A stretch of DNA of 64,000 bases from Leptospira broomii serovar Hurstbridge str. 5399 (GCF_000243715.2 NZ_AHMO02000008.1:297001-361000); one strand, 5' to 3'; positions 25,982 through 35,664 are shown, counted from the first letter of the stretch. The notes: generated by a model from the letters alone, not told the origin. Translations and numbers: made by a program.

Positions 25982-26667
25982 TGTTCGAATAAATTCTCCA
26001 TTTCCAACCAATCCAATTGGTTAAAGACGGGCAGACAGGCAAAGCATTCTTGCGCGAGATCCAAGCGACCTTCTCTTAACAAAATTTGAGTTAATTTCTG
26101 CTCCAAGGAAATGAGAAAAAGCACGTCTCCGGAAGCGTAATCGATCTGATCTTTGGTCAAGATCTTGGCTCCCCAATCGGAAGATTGATTCTTTTTATCC
26201 AAGATTTCGTCGAAAAATTCCCGAATGATATCCTTGAGTCCGTGTCTATCTGTATATGTCCTCGCTAACTTAGAGGCGATCTTCGTGCAAAAAATACCTT
26301 TCGTCCCTATACCGAGTCGGTAACGCAAAAATAACGTATCCATTCTTGCAAAATGAAATACCTTAATAATATCCGAATTTTCGAATAAACGCTTTAGGCG
26401 CGGAGCCTCTTTTTGCTCCGGAAGAATCTGCACTAAACTGACTCGATTGCGCGAGTCGCATATTTGAACCACGCATAATCTGTCTCGACGAGGATTCAGT
26501 CCCATCATTTCACAATCCACCGCGAGACGGTCGTCGGTTAGATATTCGTTCAATCTCTCTTCGGAGAGATCTCCGGGAAACAGGTCCGGTTTTACAGGGG
26601 GACGATTAGATGCCATAAAACCAAACTTACGGCGTATCCCGCCTAAAGCCAGTAAAGTTCGCGGCAA
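25978..26667 (-). CDS. RNase D-like 3'-5' exonuclease
   Basis: A 229-residue DEDDy exonuclease domain protein: motif I LAVDCEMMGL, motif II around VFHFARMDTLFL, motif III DQIDYASGDVLFL with the Y and D residues. It lacks the HRDC domains of full-length RNase D, so it is a short single-domain version that could act on RNA or DNA ends. The start TTG 26667 is preceded by a perfect AGGAGG six bases away, better than the internal ATG at 26616. It is the first gene of the radA unit and divergent from the galactosidase gene. Confidence 0.9.
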   Translation of the reverse strand: MPRTLLALGGIRRKFGFMASNRPPVKPDLFPGDLSEERLNEYLTDDRLAVDCEMMGLNPRRDRLCVVQICDSRNRVSLVQILPEQKEAPRLKRLFENSDIIKVFHFARMDTLFLRYRLGIGTKGIFCTKIASKLARTYTDRHGLKDIIREFFDEILDKKNQSSDWGAKILTKDQIDYASGDVLFLISLEQKLTQILLREGRLDLAQECFACLPVFNQLDWLEMENLFEH

Positions 26668-26895
26668 GATAAACCTCCTCTCCGTGGAAAATTTCCGTTT
26701 GAAAATCCTTGGATCGGTTCATAAAAGATCGTGGCGGAATCCTGTTTTTTTCCTTTTCTGCTGCCGGATTTAGGAAACTATCGTCCATGTTTTTGTCGGT
26801 CACCGGTCTTTTGCCAAATTTTCGAGCGCAGAATGCCGAAATCGGGAACTGAACGATTGCATATTACGATAAAAAATAAGATACCGGGATCAAAG

Positions 26896-28824
26896 ATGAA
26901 CGCCATTTTGCGTACGAGAATTTACGAGAAGCAATCAATTTCGAGATTCGAATTTTCCTCAGGATCGAAAGAGGCAGTCAGTGATTGTGGAACTTACCGC
27001 CTATCGCTTAAGCTCCAAAAAACCGCGGGAAAATACACTTATTTTCCTCAACTAGATTGGATCGCAGATCGCCGTCCTCAAGCCGGTCTCGAACTATTAA
27101 CTCTCGAAATCGAACTTCCCGAGCATGGATTAAAAGATGGAAGGATTTTCTTTCATGGATACCAATCTTGGAGTCTATCCGCTAGTCATGATTGGAAAGA
27201 GCCTGACGAATCTCCTAAATTGGCGTTCTTACAATACTCTCAAGAAAACATATACTCATCCCATTCGGAAATTTCTGAAGATTGGATTTCGGAAGGATTT
27301 ATTTTAGCTCTTTCAAAAGGAGAGGAGCAAAACTATTTTGCGGGTGTGATCGGCAGAGGACAGGAAGGAGTGAAATTTAGGGTTCGCTCAAAGGAACGCC
27401 TTATGGAGAATTCCGATCAAAAAACTCTAAAGTCCGAAGCGATCGCCATCTATGATATTTTCAGATACGAAGATTTCAAAGGGAATAAACTTCCTTTGAC
27501 TCCGATACGAGTCGTAAAATTCAAAGGGGACGAATCGATATTTCTTAAAAACTATTTTTCCGAATTGGGTAGAAATTTCAAAGTAAAGCTTCCACAGATT
27601 CCTGTTCCGACCGGCTGGTGCTCCTGGTATCACTATTACACAAAAATTTCCGAAAAGATTATATTAAAAAATCTGAAAGCGCTTAGAACCAAGAATTTCG
27701 GAGTAAAAGTGTTTCAGATCGACGACGGATACCAGACCGAGATCGGTGACTGGCTGGAAACCAACGAACGTTTTCCGGGAGGAATGAAATTGATCGCGGA
27801 CGCGATCAAATCCGAAAAATTCACGCCCGGAATTTGGTTAGCTCCTTTTCTAGTTAGAAAGAAATCCAAATTTTTCCAAAAGTATCCGGAAGCGGTCCTG
27901 AAAGATCGGGACGGGAACCCTGTTCCGGCTCTTTGGAATCCTCTTTGGGGTTTCGATTTTACTTATACCTTAGACGTCTCTCATCCCGCCTCCAAGGAAT
28001 TCTTAACTTATGTGATCCGAACAATCGTAAAGGAGTACGGATACGAATATTTAAAATTGGATTTTTTATATTCCGCGCTTCTGCCCGGCTGGACCTACGA
28101 TCGAAGCGAATCGCCTCACACGCGTTATATCGAGGCGATTAAACTTATTCGAAAGGCCGCCGGAAAAGACGTATTTTTACTCGGATGCGGAGCACCGATC
28201 GTTCCATCCATCGGTCTTTTCGATGCGATGAGAATTTCCTGCGACGTGGCTCCGTTTTGGGGTCGTGAAAAGAAGAGAATTTTCGCCAATGATAGAAACG
28301 CTCTTTGTACGGAACGAGCATTGATAAACGACATTACTCGAGCCTCCATGCACAGGACGCTTTGGTTCAATGATCCGGATTGCCTATTGGTTAGGGATAG
28401 AAAAAATAAAATGACTTCCGCTCAAACTAAGATTATGGCGAGCGTGATGGGAGTTTCTGGCGGAATGCTTTTCGTTTCGGACGAGATCGCTTTATTGACT
28501 CAAGAAAGGGAGGACCTTCTAAAAAAAACCCTTTATCTGCAAGGTAAGTGTAGAAATAAGACCCCTCTCCCGATCGGAATCGGTTCCGAGTTTTTTCCGA
28601 GCGCTCTCTATAACCCTGCCGGGTTTCTCGGCATCTGGAATCCAAGCGATACGAGTCGCGAAATCGAATTAAATCTTACATTTCCGTGGGAGAAGAAAAG
28701 CACGATCGACTATTGGACCGGACAAATCGTAGAATCATTGGAAATCGAACCTCGAAAAAAGATTCTTAAGATTCGCTTAGGGGCTTGGGAATCGGTGGTG
28801 CTTTCGTCAGGAAAACTCGGTTGA
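26896..28824 (+). CDS. Alpha-galactosidase-like glycoside hydrolase, family GH36
   Basis: A 642-residue protein: N-terminal beta-sandwich (FFHGYQSWSLS), then a TIM barrel with GWCSWYHYYTKI and FQIDDGYQTEIGDWLE, nucleophile D389 in YLKLDF, acid/base D450 in RISCDVAPFW, then a C-terminal beta domain. Both catalytic Asp residues are present. GH36 enzymes release terminal alpha-galactose from oligosaccharides; there is no signal peptide, so it is probably cytoplasmic. Start choice is uncertain: ATG 26896 or ATG 26833. The GTG at 26731 would add an unlikely Cys/Phe-rich leader. No sugar transporter lies nearby. Confidence 0.88.
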   Translation: MNAILRTRIYEKQSISRFEFSSGSKEAVSDCGTYRLSLKLQKTAGKYTYFPQLDWIADRRPQAGLELLTLEIELPEHGLKDGRIFFHGYQSWSLSASHDWKEPDESPKLAFLQYSQENIYSSHSEISEDWISEGFILALSKGEEQNYFAGVIGRGQEGVKFRVRSKERLMENSDQKTLKSEAIAIYDIFRYEDFKGNKLPLTPIRVVKFKGDESIFLKNYFSELGRNFKVKLPQIPVPTGWCSWYHYYTKISEKIILKNLKALRTKNFGVKVFQIDDGYQTEIGDWLETNERFPGGMKLIADAIKSEKFTPGIWLAPFLVRKKSKFFQKYPEAVLKDRDGNPVPALWNPLWGFDFTYTLDVSHPASKEFLTYVIRTIVKEYGYEYLKLDFLYSALLPGWTYDRSESPHTRYIEAIKLIRKAAGKDVFLLGCGAPIVPSIGLFDAMRISCDVAPFWGREKKRIFANDRNALCTERALINDITRASMHRTLWFNDPDCLLVRDRKNKMTSAQTKIMASVMGVSGGMLFVSDEIALLTQEREDLLKKTLYLQGKCRNKTPLPIGIGSEFFPSALYNPAGFLGIWNPSDTSREIELNLTFPWEKKSTIDYWTGQIVESLEIEPRKKILKIRLGAWESVVLSSGKLG

Positions 28825-28873
28825 CGATCGGGTAAAAAAAACTCAGGATTGGTCCTGCGTGTCACAAACTTTC

Positions 28874-28895
28874 TTCCTCGAAAATATTCGAGGAA
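28874..28895. promoter_or_regulatory. Hairpin upstream of lipoprotein gene
   Basis: A perfect 9-bp inverted repeat TTCCTCGAA-AATA-TTCGAGGAA. It ends 17 bases before the ATG at 28913. There is no T-run after it, so it is more likely a leader or operator element than a terminator. Confidence 0.45.
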
Positions 28896-28912
28896 AAGAC
28901 GAGGTATTACGA

Positions 28913-29389
28913 ATGAAATTATTAAGAAAGAGCCTAGGAATTGCCGCGATGGTGTTCGCCCTACTTACGCTTCAAAACTGCTTTATCCTGGATTTTTTTG
29001 CGTCCGTATCGCAATCCGTTTCAAAGTCATCCGATTCCGTTCAAAGTCTTTCCAAGTCAGTATCATCGATCTCGGCCTCTATATTCTCTTCGTCTTCTTC
29101 CGACGATAAAAGCGAAAAGAAAGCGTTTCGTAGAGATGTGGAAACCTTAACTGCGATTCATCTAAATAACGGATTGGTCCCGAATGAGTTTGAGGCAGAC
29201 CTAGCTTCTTTGGCGCGCAAAAACGGAATCAACGACTGGAGATCTTCCGAAGTAACTTATTTAGCTATCGGTCGCGGAATGAGAAAAGCGGGAGTAGAAA
29301 CGGATAGATTCAATAGTTTTGCGGATGAGTTTGCCGTCACTCGTCCTGAAGTCGCTAAGGCTTTACGCAAAGGATATACCTCTATCTAA
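28913..29389 (+). CDS. Serine-rich putative lipoprotein
   Basis: A 158-residue protein with signal peptide and lipobox LTLQNC (Cys23). A serine-dense stretch follows (about 32-65, spelled with repeated SVS/SSS), then a charged helical domain ending in VAKALRKGYTSI. No family is recognised beyond spirochaete lipoprotein. ATG 28913 has GAGG eight bases upstream, so a longer reading from 28859 is unnecessary. It is followed after three bases by the DUF4105-like gene, so the two are likely co-expressed in the envelope. Confidence 0.8.
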   Translation: MKLLRKSLGIAAMVFALLTLQNCFILDFFASVSQSVSKSSDSVQSLSKSVSSISASIFSSSSSDDKSEKKAFRRDVETLTAIHLNNGLVPNEFEADLASLARKNGINDWRSSEVTYLAIGRGMRKAGVETDRFNSFADEFAVTRPEVAKALRKGYTSI

Positions 29390-29392
29390 AGG

Positions 29393-31288
29393 GTGATATT
29401 TTCCATTTCCAAAAGGCGGTCGATTCCTGTAGGCCGCCTCTTCATTCTTCTTTTATCTTATATATCTTTCTCGCCTTCCATTAGAGCGGAGAATCTATTA
29501 GATTTCGTTTATGTAGATGCGAATACCGGCCAGTCCAGCGGCGGCCATTCCGCATTAAGAATTGACGATACTATCTATCATTTTCAGTATTATCCCGACG
29601 AAATCTTTCGACTGATTCGGGAACCTTACGAGCGTTTTTCCCATTCCTATAATGTATATTCCAATCGGAGCAGTAAAATTGTCCGATTTTCCCTACCGAG
29701 CGAAGGTTGGGAGAAAATAAGAAGCGGACTCGACAGATTAAGCCTTCAGCAATTTAAACATTTAAGTAATCTGGATTCTATGCGATCGGATACCTTATTC
29801 TTTAAGGAAATTCTCTCCGTGGATCACCAAGTATCCGTTTCTGCTTTGGGTTATTTTCATGAAACTCCCGGCTCCGAATCAACTAAGGAATTATCCGAAC
29901 GTCTTAGAGGGGAATTAGGAAACTCTTGGTTAGGAAAGGTTCGGTCAAAAATAAAATCGGAATTGTTTCAAGCGGCCAAGGAAGAGAAATTCTCCGCCTT
30001 TCCGCGATATCCTTCGACCGATTCAAAAGCCTACCCTTTTTACAACGGAGGACCGTCCGCTTGGTTTCTATTACGATTAGAAAAATTATCTTTCTTGAAT
30101 GCATTAGAATCAGGATCAGGGCTAAATCCAGAGGCATCCTTTTCTCCGATTTCTGCAACGATTAGCGAACAAGAAAGAGAGCGATTGAAAGGCCTTAAGG
30201 AAAATTTAATAATATCGCTAATTGCCTCGCTTCACGAAGATAGTTCCGACTGGGGTTATCCCTCCCTTGTATTTCTTGCAAGGATACTTGCTATCGAAGA
30301 AAGCTTGAATACGGGAAAGCTTCATTTCTTAATCACCTTCCCCCCTTTTACCGACACCGTCTCGCATGAAAACATACGGGAGAATATCGTACTGGCCGAA
30401 AAAGCTTCCAAAGAACTATATGCTGCCGCAAGTTACTTCAGAGAAACGTTAAATTCTTTGCGGGATTTAAGCGAAGAAGAGTATCGAAAATGGGAAGATT
30501 TGGAAAATCGGGCATTCGAACTGCGCTCGGGCTTAACTAGAAAAATTTCCGTTCGCAATACCTTCGAAAAACTTTCACCCACGCTGCCGGCTAAAATAAC
30601 CTATTCTTTTCCTATTCCTGAGAAAGCCGAACTGCAAAAATCACTAAGAGCAAGCGAAGAAAGGGAAAAAGAATATTATAATAGCTTAAAGGATTTATAT
30701 CGATTTCATATACTCGGCAAAAATTGTACGACGGAAATTTTCGATTCCCTGGAAGCCATTCTATCCGGGGAGGAATATACAAAGTGGCTGGGACAAAAAG
30801 TGAATCCAAGGCGCTCCTTATCTTTTATACCTTTCGTCGCGTACAATCGCGTAAAGAACGATTGGCATTTCCGATCGGAAGAATCCGTTCTCTCTTATAG
30901 AAAGCGTAAGCTGGAATTCATGAGCCGAAGCGAATCCTCCCTGATAGTGTCTCTTCGAGAATCGAACACCATAAGCTCCACGATTTACGAATCTAACCCC
31001 GAGGATTCTAGTTTTCTTTTTTTTACCGATGACGTATTCTTGGTCCGGCCGATTTACGGAATTGCAAACCTAGGATACGGCTTAGGTAACGGTATCTTCG
31101 GCGTTTTTACTCTTCCCTTTGACGGAGGAAAACGTCTCAAAAGCGGATTACAATCCGCGTTTTTCTCTCTCCCTGAGTTGGCCTTCTTTAATATTAGAAA
31201 AGGTTCTTTTCCAAAAGTCTCCCCGAAAGAAACTCCGAAAGCTCTGCCTATAGATTCCGAGTCCGATAAAACCGACGATCTTCCGTAG
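29393..31288 (+). CDS. Secreted DUF4105-like (NlpC/P60-fold candidate) protein
   Basis: A 631-residue protein with a signal peptide (about 1-32). Two blocks suggest a DUF4105-type domain with a circularly permuted NlpC/P60-like fold: an early GGHSALRIDDTIYHFQYYPD, where the His would be catalytic, and a much later FHILGKNCTTEIFDSLEAI, where the Cys sits in an NCTT motif as in that family. Between them is a long helical region. Peptidase or amidase activity is inferred and unproven. The GTG start at 29393 has no ideal ribosome-binding site; expression probably depends on coupling to the lipoprotein gene. Confidence 0.68.
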   Translation: MIFSISKRRSIPVGRLFILLLSYISFSPSIRAENLLDFVYVDANTGQSSGGHSALRIDDTIYHFQYYPDEIFRLIREPYERFSHSYNVYSNRSSKIVRFSLPSEGWEKIRSGLDRLSLQQFKHLSNLDSMRSDTLFFKEILSVDHQVSVSALGYFHETPGSESTKELSERLRGELGNSWLGKVRSKIKSELFQAAKEEKFSAFPRYPSTDSKAYPFYNGGPSAWFLLRLEKLSFLNALESGSGLNPEASFSPISATISEQERERLKGLKENLIISLIASLHEDSSDWGYPSLVFLARILAIEESLNTGKLHFLITFPPFTDTVSHENIRENIVLAEKASKELYAAASYFRETLNSLRDLSEEEYRKWEDLENRAFELRSGLTRKISVRNTFEKLSPTLPAKITYSFPIPEKAELQKSLRASEEREKEYYNSLKDLYRFHILGKNCTTEIFDSLEAILSGEEYTKWLGQKVNPRRSLSFIPFVAYNRVKNDWHFRSEESVLSYRKRKLEFMSRSESSLIVSLRESNTISSTIYESNPEDSSFLFFTDDVFLVRPIYGIANLGYGLGNGIFGVFTLPFDGGKRLKSGLQSAFFSLPELAFFNIRKGSFPKVSPKETPKALPIDSESDKTDDLP

Positions 31289-31308
31289 CAATTCGAAGGA
31301 TTTCGAAT

Positions 31309-32412
31309 CTACAGTTGAATCAACATATAACTCGAGTCGTCGCGAAATTCACGAGTCGGCAATGTCGCTTTCGAATAGACGCGTATGGCTTCCTGAAGCT
31401 CGTCGATCGGGCGATCCTTTTTGCGCAATTCTTCTAGTTCCGAAAAAAGAGGACTGGAAAGATTATTCAATAACCCGTCGCTGTATAAAAATAATATATC
31501 TCCGCTCTGAAAAGGAACTTCGTGCGCTTCAAATTCCAGTTGGTCCATGATTCCCAACAACTGACCGGACTTTTCCTTTAATAGAAGCATTCCTTCCTTC
31601 CTATATAGGACGGGAAAAGGATGTCCTCCTCTCGCATAAAGAAACCTCTTCATTTCCGGCTTTATTACTATGACTGCCGCTGTCATACTATGAGTTCCGA
31701 TTTCCGTTGAAAGCTCCTCGTTCATTCTGCGAAGTACATGCGACGGATCGTCCTTTTCCTTATATGCTTCTCTTGCAATGCTCGTCATCAAAAGCCCGAT
31801 CAGTCCGGACGTTACTCCGTGATCCTCGATATCACCTAACAAAGCCAAAACGGTCCCATTTGATTTAGAAAGAACATAAAAATCGCCGCTCACATAGGAT
31901 GCGGGAGTGTTATCGACCAACACCTTATAAGGAGCAAAGTCCGGAACGGATAGAATTTTTCTCTGAATCTTAGAAGCGAGACGAAGGTCGCGTAAAATAT
32001 TTTCATCCCTCGCCTCCTTTTCCTTTACTAAAGTATAATAATCTAAAGCCCTTTGCACGGCAATTCGAACAGTTTGCAAGGAAAACGGTTTTAAAAGAAA
32101 ATCAGAGGCTTTATGAGTGAGAGAGGTGACTACATTATTAATATCCCTCTCGCCGGTCATCATGATCACTTGCGTCGCCGGATTCAGGTTTTTGAAATAC
32201 GGTAGGACGTCCAACCCGCTTGTATGAGGCATATGGATATCTAAAAATACGATCGGATTCGCTTCTTTCTCGAAATATTCTTTTCCTCGGTCTACCGAAT
32301 CGAAAAAAGTCGAGTTGTACCCCAACTTTTGAAGTAAAACTTCTAGCGCCTCACCTACGTCACGATCATCGTCGATGATCAGGATTTCAGGTTTTATGGA
32401 AAGTGATGTCAT
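31309..32412 (-). CDS. Response regulator with PP2C/SpoIIE phosphatase output
   Basis: A 367-residue protein: N-terminal REC domain with phospho-acceptor D58 (IVFLDIHMP) and the conserved Lys in FLLKPF, a short helical linker, then an RsbU/SpoIIE-type Ser/Thr phosphatase domain with metal-binding aspartates in LLGDIEDHG and LYSDGLLNN. Such proteins dephosphorylate STAS antagonists and switch on stress sigma factors. It overlaps the unknown gene before it by four bases (ATGA). The STAS protein at 12516-12851 is a possible partner in principle only. Confidence 0.9.
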   Translation of the reverse strand: MTSLSIKPEILIIDDDRDVGEALEVLLQKLGYNSTFFDSVDRGKEYFEKEANPIVFLDIHMPHTSGLDVLPYFKNLNPATQVIMMTGERDINNVVTSLTHKASDFLLKPFSLQTVRIAVQRALDYYTLVKEKEARDENILRDLRLASKIQRKILSVPDFAPYKVLVDNTPASYVSGDFYVLSKSNGTVLALLGDIEDHGVTSGLIGLLMTSIAREAYKEKDDPSHVLRRMNEELSTEIGTHSMTAAVIVIKPEMKRFLYARGGHPFPVLYRKEGMLLLKEKSGQLLGIMDQLEFEAHEVPFQSGDILFLYSDGLLNNLSSPLFSELEELRKKDRPIDELQEAIRVYSKATLPTREFRDDSSYMLIQL

Positions 32413-33227
32413 TTTTTGATCCTGGAAAATGCCTTGGACTTGGAAATCTTGGCAACGGTAGAATCATATTCTTCGTCAAACAAGGATTTTTCTAAATACG
32501 TATTTATGCAGGATACCATTTCGCCGTACGTCCATTTATAAACGTCCGAGGTGGTATCATCCATTATTTGCCCCGAATGAATCGCCCCCGAAAGAGAGCG
32601 AAGATTTTCTTTCCGAAACGAACGGAGTAACGCTCTGAATTCCCCTTCTTTTTCCGGACTGAGATACCGAAAGTTTTTATGGAACAGAACTGCATCGTGA
32701 AAATATTCCGGAATATTAAACGCGCCCGCAGCGCCTATTTTACCGGCAAGCAGACGAATAAAACTGGTGATCTCGTTCATCACATTGAGGCCGGGATATT
32801 CCTGGCCTTCAAATAATCGTTTCTTTTCCTTCAATTTTCCTAAGCGAACATTTTGGCTCAATAACCAATCGATATAGACCATCGGGAACGCCTCGCCGAC
32901 TTTTTTAAAGAGAAAGTCTGAAAACTTCAGACGCATATGAACCAGAATGGCGTTGGTAGGAGTTTTTATATAAATCCTGTTGTCCACTTCGGAAATTCCC
33001 TGAATTTCAAGATTCGTTTTATCGAATCCTCGAAACGCAAGCATCTCGAACATCCCGCTCTCCGTCAAAAGTTCGGCGACTTCCTCTTTTGAGAAACGGT
33101 TAAAGAGAGTATCCTCTATTCCTAGATGTGTTTTAAATTCTCGATTGATGTCTATTAAGCCCAGTGCTTCCGGATCTATGTAATTTTCACCGGCGCCGGA
33201 TTTATCAGAATTTGAAAAAATACTCAT
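32409..33227 (-). CDS. Conserved hypothetical protein between HDAC and REC-phosphatase genes
   Basis: A 272-residue soluble protein with no signal peptide or membrane helix. I do not recognise a family. It reads as a mixed alpha/beta protein: an N-terminal acidic stretch, a central RIYIKTPTNAILVHMRLKF strand region, and helices with conserved-looking NEITSFIRLLAGKIGAAG and KWTYGEMVSCINTYLEK. It lies two bases after the HDAC-family gene and overlaps the REC-SpoIIE gene by four bases, so it is embedded in their operon. It may serve the same pathway. Confidence 0.7.
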   Translation of the reverse strand: MSIFSNSDKSGAGENYIDPEALGLIDINREFKTHLGIEDTLFNRFSKEEVAELLTESGMFEMLAFRGFDKTNLEIQGISEVDNRIYIKTPTNAILVHMRLKFSDFLFKKVGEAFPMVYIDWLLSQNVRLGKLKEKKRLFEGQEYPGLNVMNEITSFIRLLAGKIGAAGAFNIPEYFHDAVLFHKNFRYLSPEKEGEFRALLRSFRKENLRSLSGAIHSGQIMDDTTSDVYKWTYGEMVSCINTYLEKSLFDEEYDSTVAKISKSKAFSRIKK

Positions 33228-33229
33228 TA

Positions 33230-34222
33230 TTAAATCAGAGAGGCGAATACCCGGATGGTATTAAAATGAATTCTAACAGTATCATGAAAATTTCTCGCAT
33301 ACCCTCCCGCAGGAAGAATGACTACAGGAACATCCAGAGAATCAGCAAATTCCTTTACGATCTTATCTCTCTTTTTGAGACCTTCGAAAGTTAATTTTAA
33401 ATCACCGAGTGAATCGTCTTCAAACGGATCGGCTCCTGCAAAATAGTAAATCAAGTCCGGCGTAAAATTAGCTCGAGTCTTGTCTAATCCCTCCGCCAGA
33501 GCCTTTAAGTATGTTTTGTCGTCCGTTCCATTCTCCAAAGGAATATCAAGACTTGAAAGCTCCTTCTTTGGATATAATTGTTCCTGATGCATCGAAAATG
33601 TCCAAACCGACGGATCGTCCTTAAAAACCTTAGCATTTCCGTTTCCTTGATGCAAGTCCAGATCTATATACAGAACCTTCTTATCCGGATATTTTTGAAG
33701 ATATAATTTAGTGGCGACTGCGGCGTCGTTCAGATAACAAAATCCTTCGGCTCGATCGGGCATGCTGTGATGAAATCCTCCGCCGATATGATATACATAT
33801 TTGTAATTTTCGGTAGTCTCCGTCGCGAGAATCGTCCCCCCGACGCCTAAGCAAAAACTGCGAACAATTTCCTTATTCAGAGGCAGCTCCGAATACATGG
33901 TTCGATCGGTATAACGAAGATTCATAAAGTCGGAAAGAAATTCGGGAGTGTGAACCAAACTGAGTTCTTCTACTCCCACTGGAGCGGGTTGTAGAGCAAG
34001 TAAACCGGAAAGTTTCGGATCTTCCTTGACTAGGTTGTATATCATCCCGTACTTACGAGCGGGGAATACGTGGGCGCCCAAGTCCATATTATATTCCGGA
34101 TGGTAAATGAGAGCGATCCGTTCTAACTTTTGTCGCAAAGGGGCGTGCCTTTTTTTTCCCAAGCTTACCCTTCCGTTTCGCCCCGTAAAGAAGGAAATCG
34201 CGGTCTTATATACGTCCAACAT
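33230..34222 (-). CDS. Histone deacetylase-superfamily protein
   Basis: A 330-residue HDAC/AcuC/acetylpolyamine-amidase superfamily hydrolase. Zinc and catalytic landmarks are present: GGGFHHSMPDRAEGFCYLND (His-His pair), YIDLDLHQGNG (Asp-His ligands) and AGADPFEDDSLGDL. Bacterial members deacetylate proteins, polyamines or acetoin-related substrates; the substrate here is unknown. The start could be ATG 34222, but that has no ribosome-binding site and lies 17 bases from the divergent pyk start. TTG 34162 with GGAAGG six bases upstream is a good alternative and would leave room for a promoter. It is the first gene of a three-gene unit. Confidence 0.9.
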   Translation of the reverse strand: MLDVYKTAISFFTGRNGRVSLGKKRHAPLRQKLERIALIYHPEYNMDLGAHVFPARKYGMIYNLVKEDPKLSGLLALQPAPVGVEELSLVHTPEFLSDFMNLRYTDRTMYSELPLNKEIVRSFCLGVGGTILATETTENYKYVYHIGGGFHHSMPDRAEGFCYLNDAAVATKLYLQKYPDKKVLYIDLDLHQGNGNAKVFKDDPSVWTFSMHQEQLYPKKELSSLDIPLENGTDDKTYLKALAEGLDKTRANFTPDLIYYFAGADPFEDDSLGDLKLTFEGLKKRDKIVKEFADSLDVPVVILPAGGYARNFHDTVRIHFNTIRVFASLI

Positions 34223-34239
34223 CTCGGAGGTTCCTATTC

Positions 34240-35664
34240 ATGTTTAGCCCGGAAAAGAAAACAAAAATCGTATGCACCATCGGTCCATCCTCCTCGGAAG
34301 AGTCTATCATCACTTCTCTATTGCGAGCGGGAATGGACATAGCAAGAATGAACTTTTCCCACGGAACTCATGAAGATCACAAAAAAATCTTCGAAAAACT
34401 TCGAAAATGCGAATCCGAATCCGGTGTTCCACTTGGAATCATGGCGGATTTGCAAGGACCGAAAATTCGAACCGGAAAACTTCGCGCTCCTCAAGTCGAA
34501 TTGGAAAAAGGTAAAACAATTCGCCTACTCGCAAATGCGGATTACTTAGGAGACGCGGAAGCCGTCGGCACAACCTTTCCCACTTTAATTGAAGACCTAA
34601 GAGCCGGCGACAAACTTCTGGTCGATGACGGTAAATTGGTTTTGGAAGTGGATTCGAAAACCGACTCGGAAGCCGTTTTAAAGGTTATAATCGGAGGCAT
34701 CTTAAAAAGCAACAAAGGAATCAATTTGCCGGGGACTCCCATCTCCGCTCCGGCGCTCTCCGAGAAAGACCTATCAGATTTAAAATTCGCTCTGAGTCTC
34801 GGAGTGGATTACGTCGCATTGAGCTTCGTTCGTCGCGCAAGCGACTTGGAAATGGCCCGTGAAATGATGAGAGGAACTCTGACAGGACTTATCGCAAAAA
34901 TAGAACGGCCGGAGGCAATCCGAAATATCGACGAAATTATCGCCGCTGCCGATGGAATCATGATCGCCCGAGGCGATCTCGGAGTAGAAGTGGAAACCGA
35001 AAGAGTTCCCGTTTTACAGAAAGAATTAATCTTTAAGGCCAATCGTGCGGGAAAACCCGTCATTACAGCGACTCAAATGTTGGAATCGATGGTGGAGAAT
35101 CCACGACCCACCAGAGCTGAAGCTAGCGACGTTGCGAATGCGGTCATGGACGGTACTGATGCAGTTATGTTGTCCGGCGAATCCGCGAGTGGGAAATATC
35201 CGGTTGAATCCGCCGAGATGATGGCAAAGATATTAAGGGAAGCGGAGAATATCGATCGAATTTACGAGATCCATTGGAATCTAAAAAAATCCGAGCTGGA
35301 AGTTGAAAGAGCCGCTTTAGGTTCCGCAGCTAGAGAAATCGCCCATGACATTCGTGCAAAAGCGATCGTTAATTTTACCAGGAGCGGTTATTCGGCCTTA
35401 ATCACATCCGAGATGAGACCTAAGGTTCCTATTCTTTCCTTTACTCCATATCTCGCCACAGCTCGAAAAATGAAATTGTATAGAGGAGTTCAACCTTATG
35501 TCATGCCCTTCATGGACACGTTTCAGGATATGATTCGACACATGGAAACGAAATTGGCCGAAGATGGAATGCTCGGCCAAGGAGATATCGTGGTGATTCT
35601 TTCGGGCGCTCCCGGAGGACAAGCAAAGTCGGTTGATTTTTTACAAATTTATAAAATACGATAA
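34240..35664 (+). CDS. pyk: Pyruvate kinase
   Basis: A 474-residue glycolytic enzyme that makes pyruvate and ATP from phosphoenolpyruvate. Landmarks: TKIVCTIGPSS and RMNFSHG at the N-terminus, the active-site signature LIAKIERPEAI, IMIARGDLGVE, KPVITATQMLESM, and MLSGESASGKYP. The usual domain order (barrel with inserted B domain, then C-terminal domain) fits the length. The ATG has GGAGG nine bases upstream. It is divergent from the HDAC gene, so its promoter must overlap that gene's 5' end. Confidence 0.97.
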   Translation: MFSPEKKTKIVCTIGPSSSEESIITSLLRAGMDIARMNFSHGTHEDHKKIFEKLRKCESESGVPLGIMADLQGPKIRTGKLRAPQVELEKGKTIRLLANADYLGDAEAVGTTFPTLIEDLRAGDKLLVDDGKLVLEVDSKTDSEAVLKVIIGGILKSNKGINLPGTPISAPALSEKDLSDLKFALSLGVDYVALSFVRRASDLEMAREMMRGTLTGLIAKIERPEAIRNIDEIIAAADGIMIARGDLGVEVETERVPVLQKELIFKANRAGKPVITATQMLESMVENPRPTRAEASDVANAVMDGTDAVMLSGESASGKYPVESAEMMAKILREAENIDRIYEIHWNLKKSELEVERAALGSAAREIAHDIRAKAIVNFTRSGYSALITSEMRPKVPILSFTPYLATARKMKLYRGVQPYVMPFMDTFQDMIRHMETKLAEDGMLGQGDIVVILSGAPGGQAKSVDFLQIYKIR

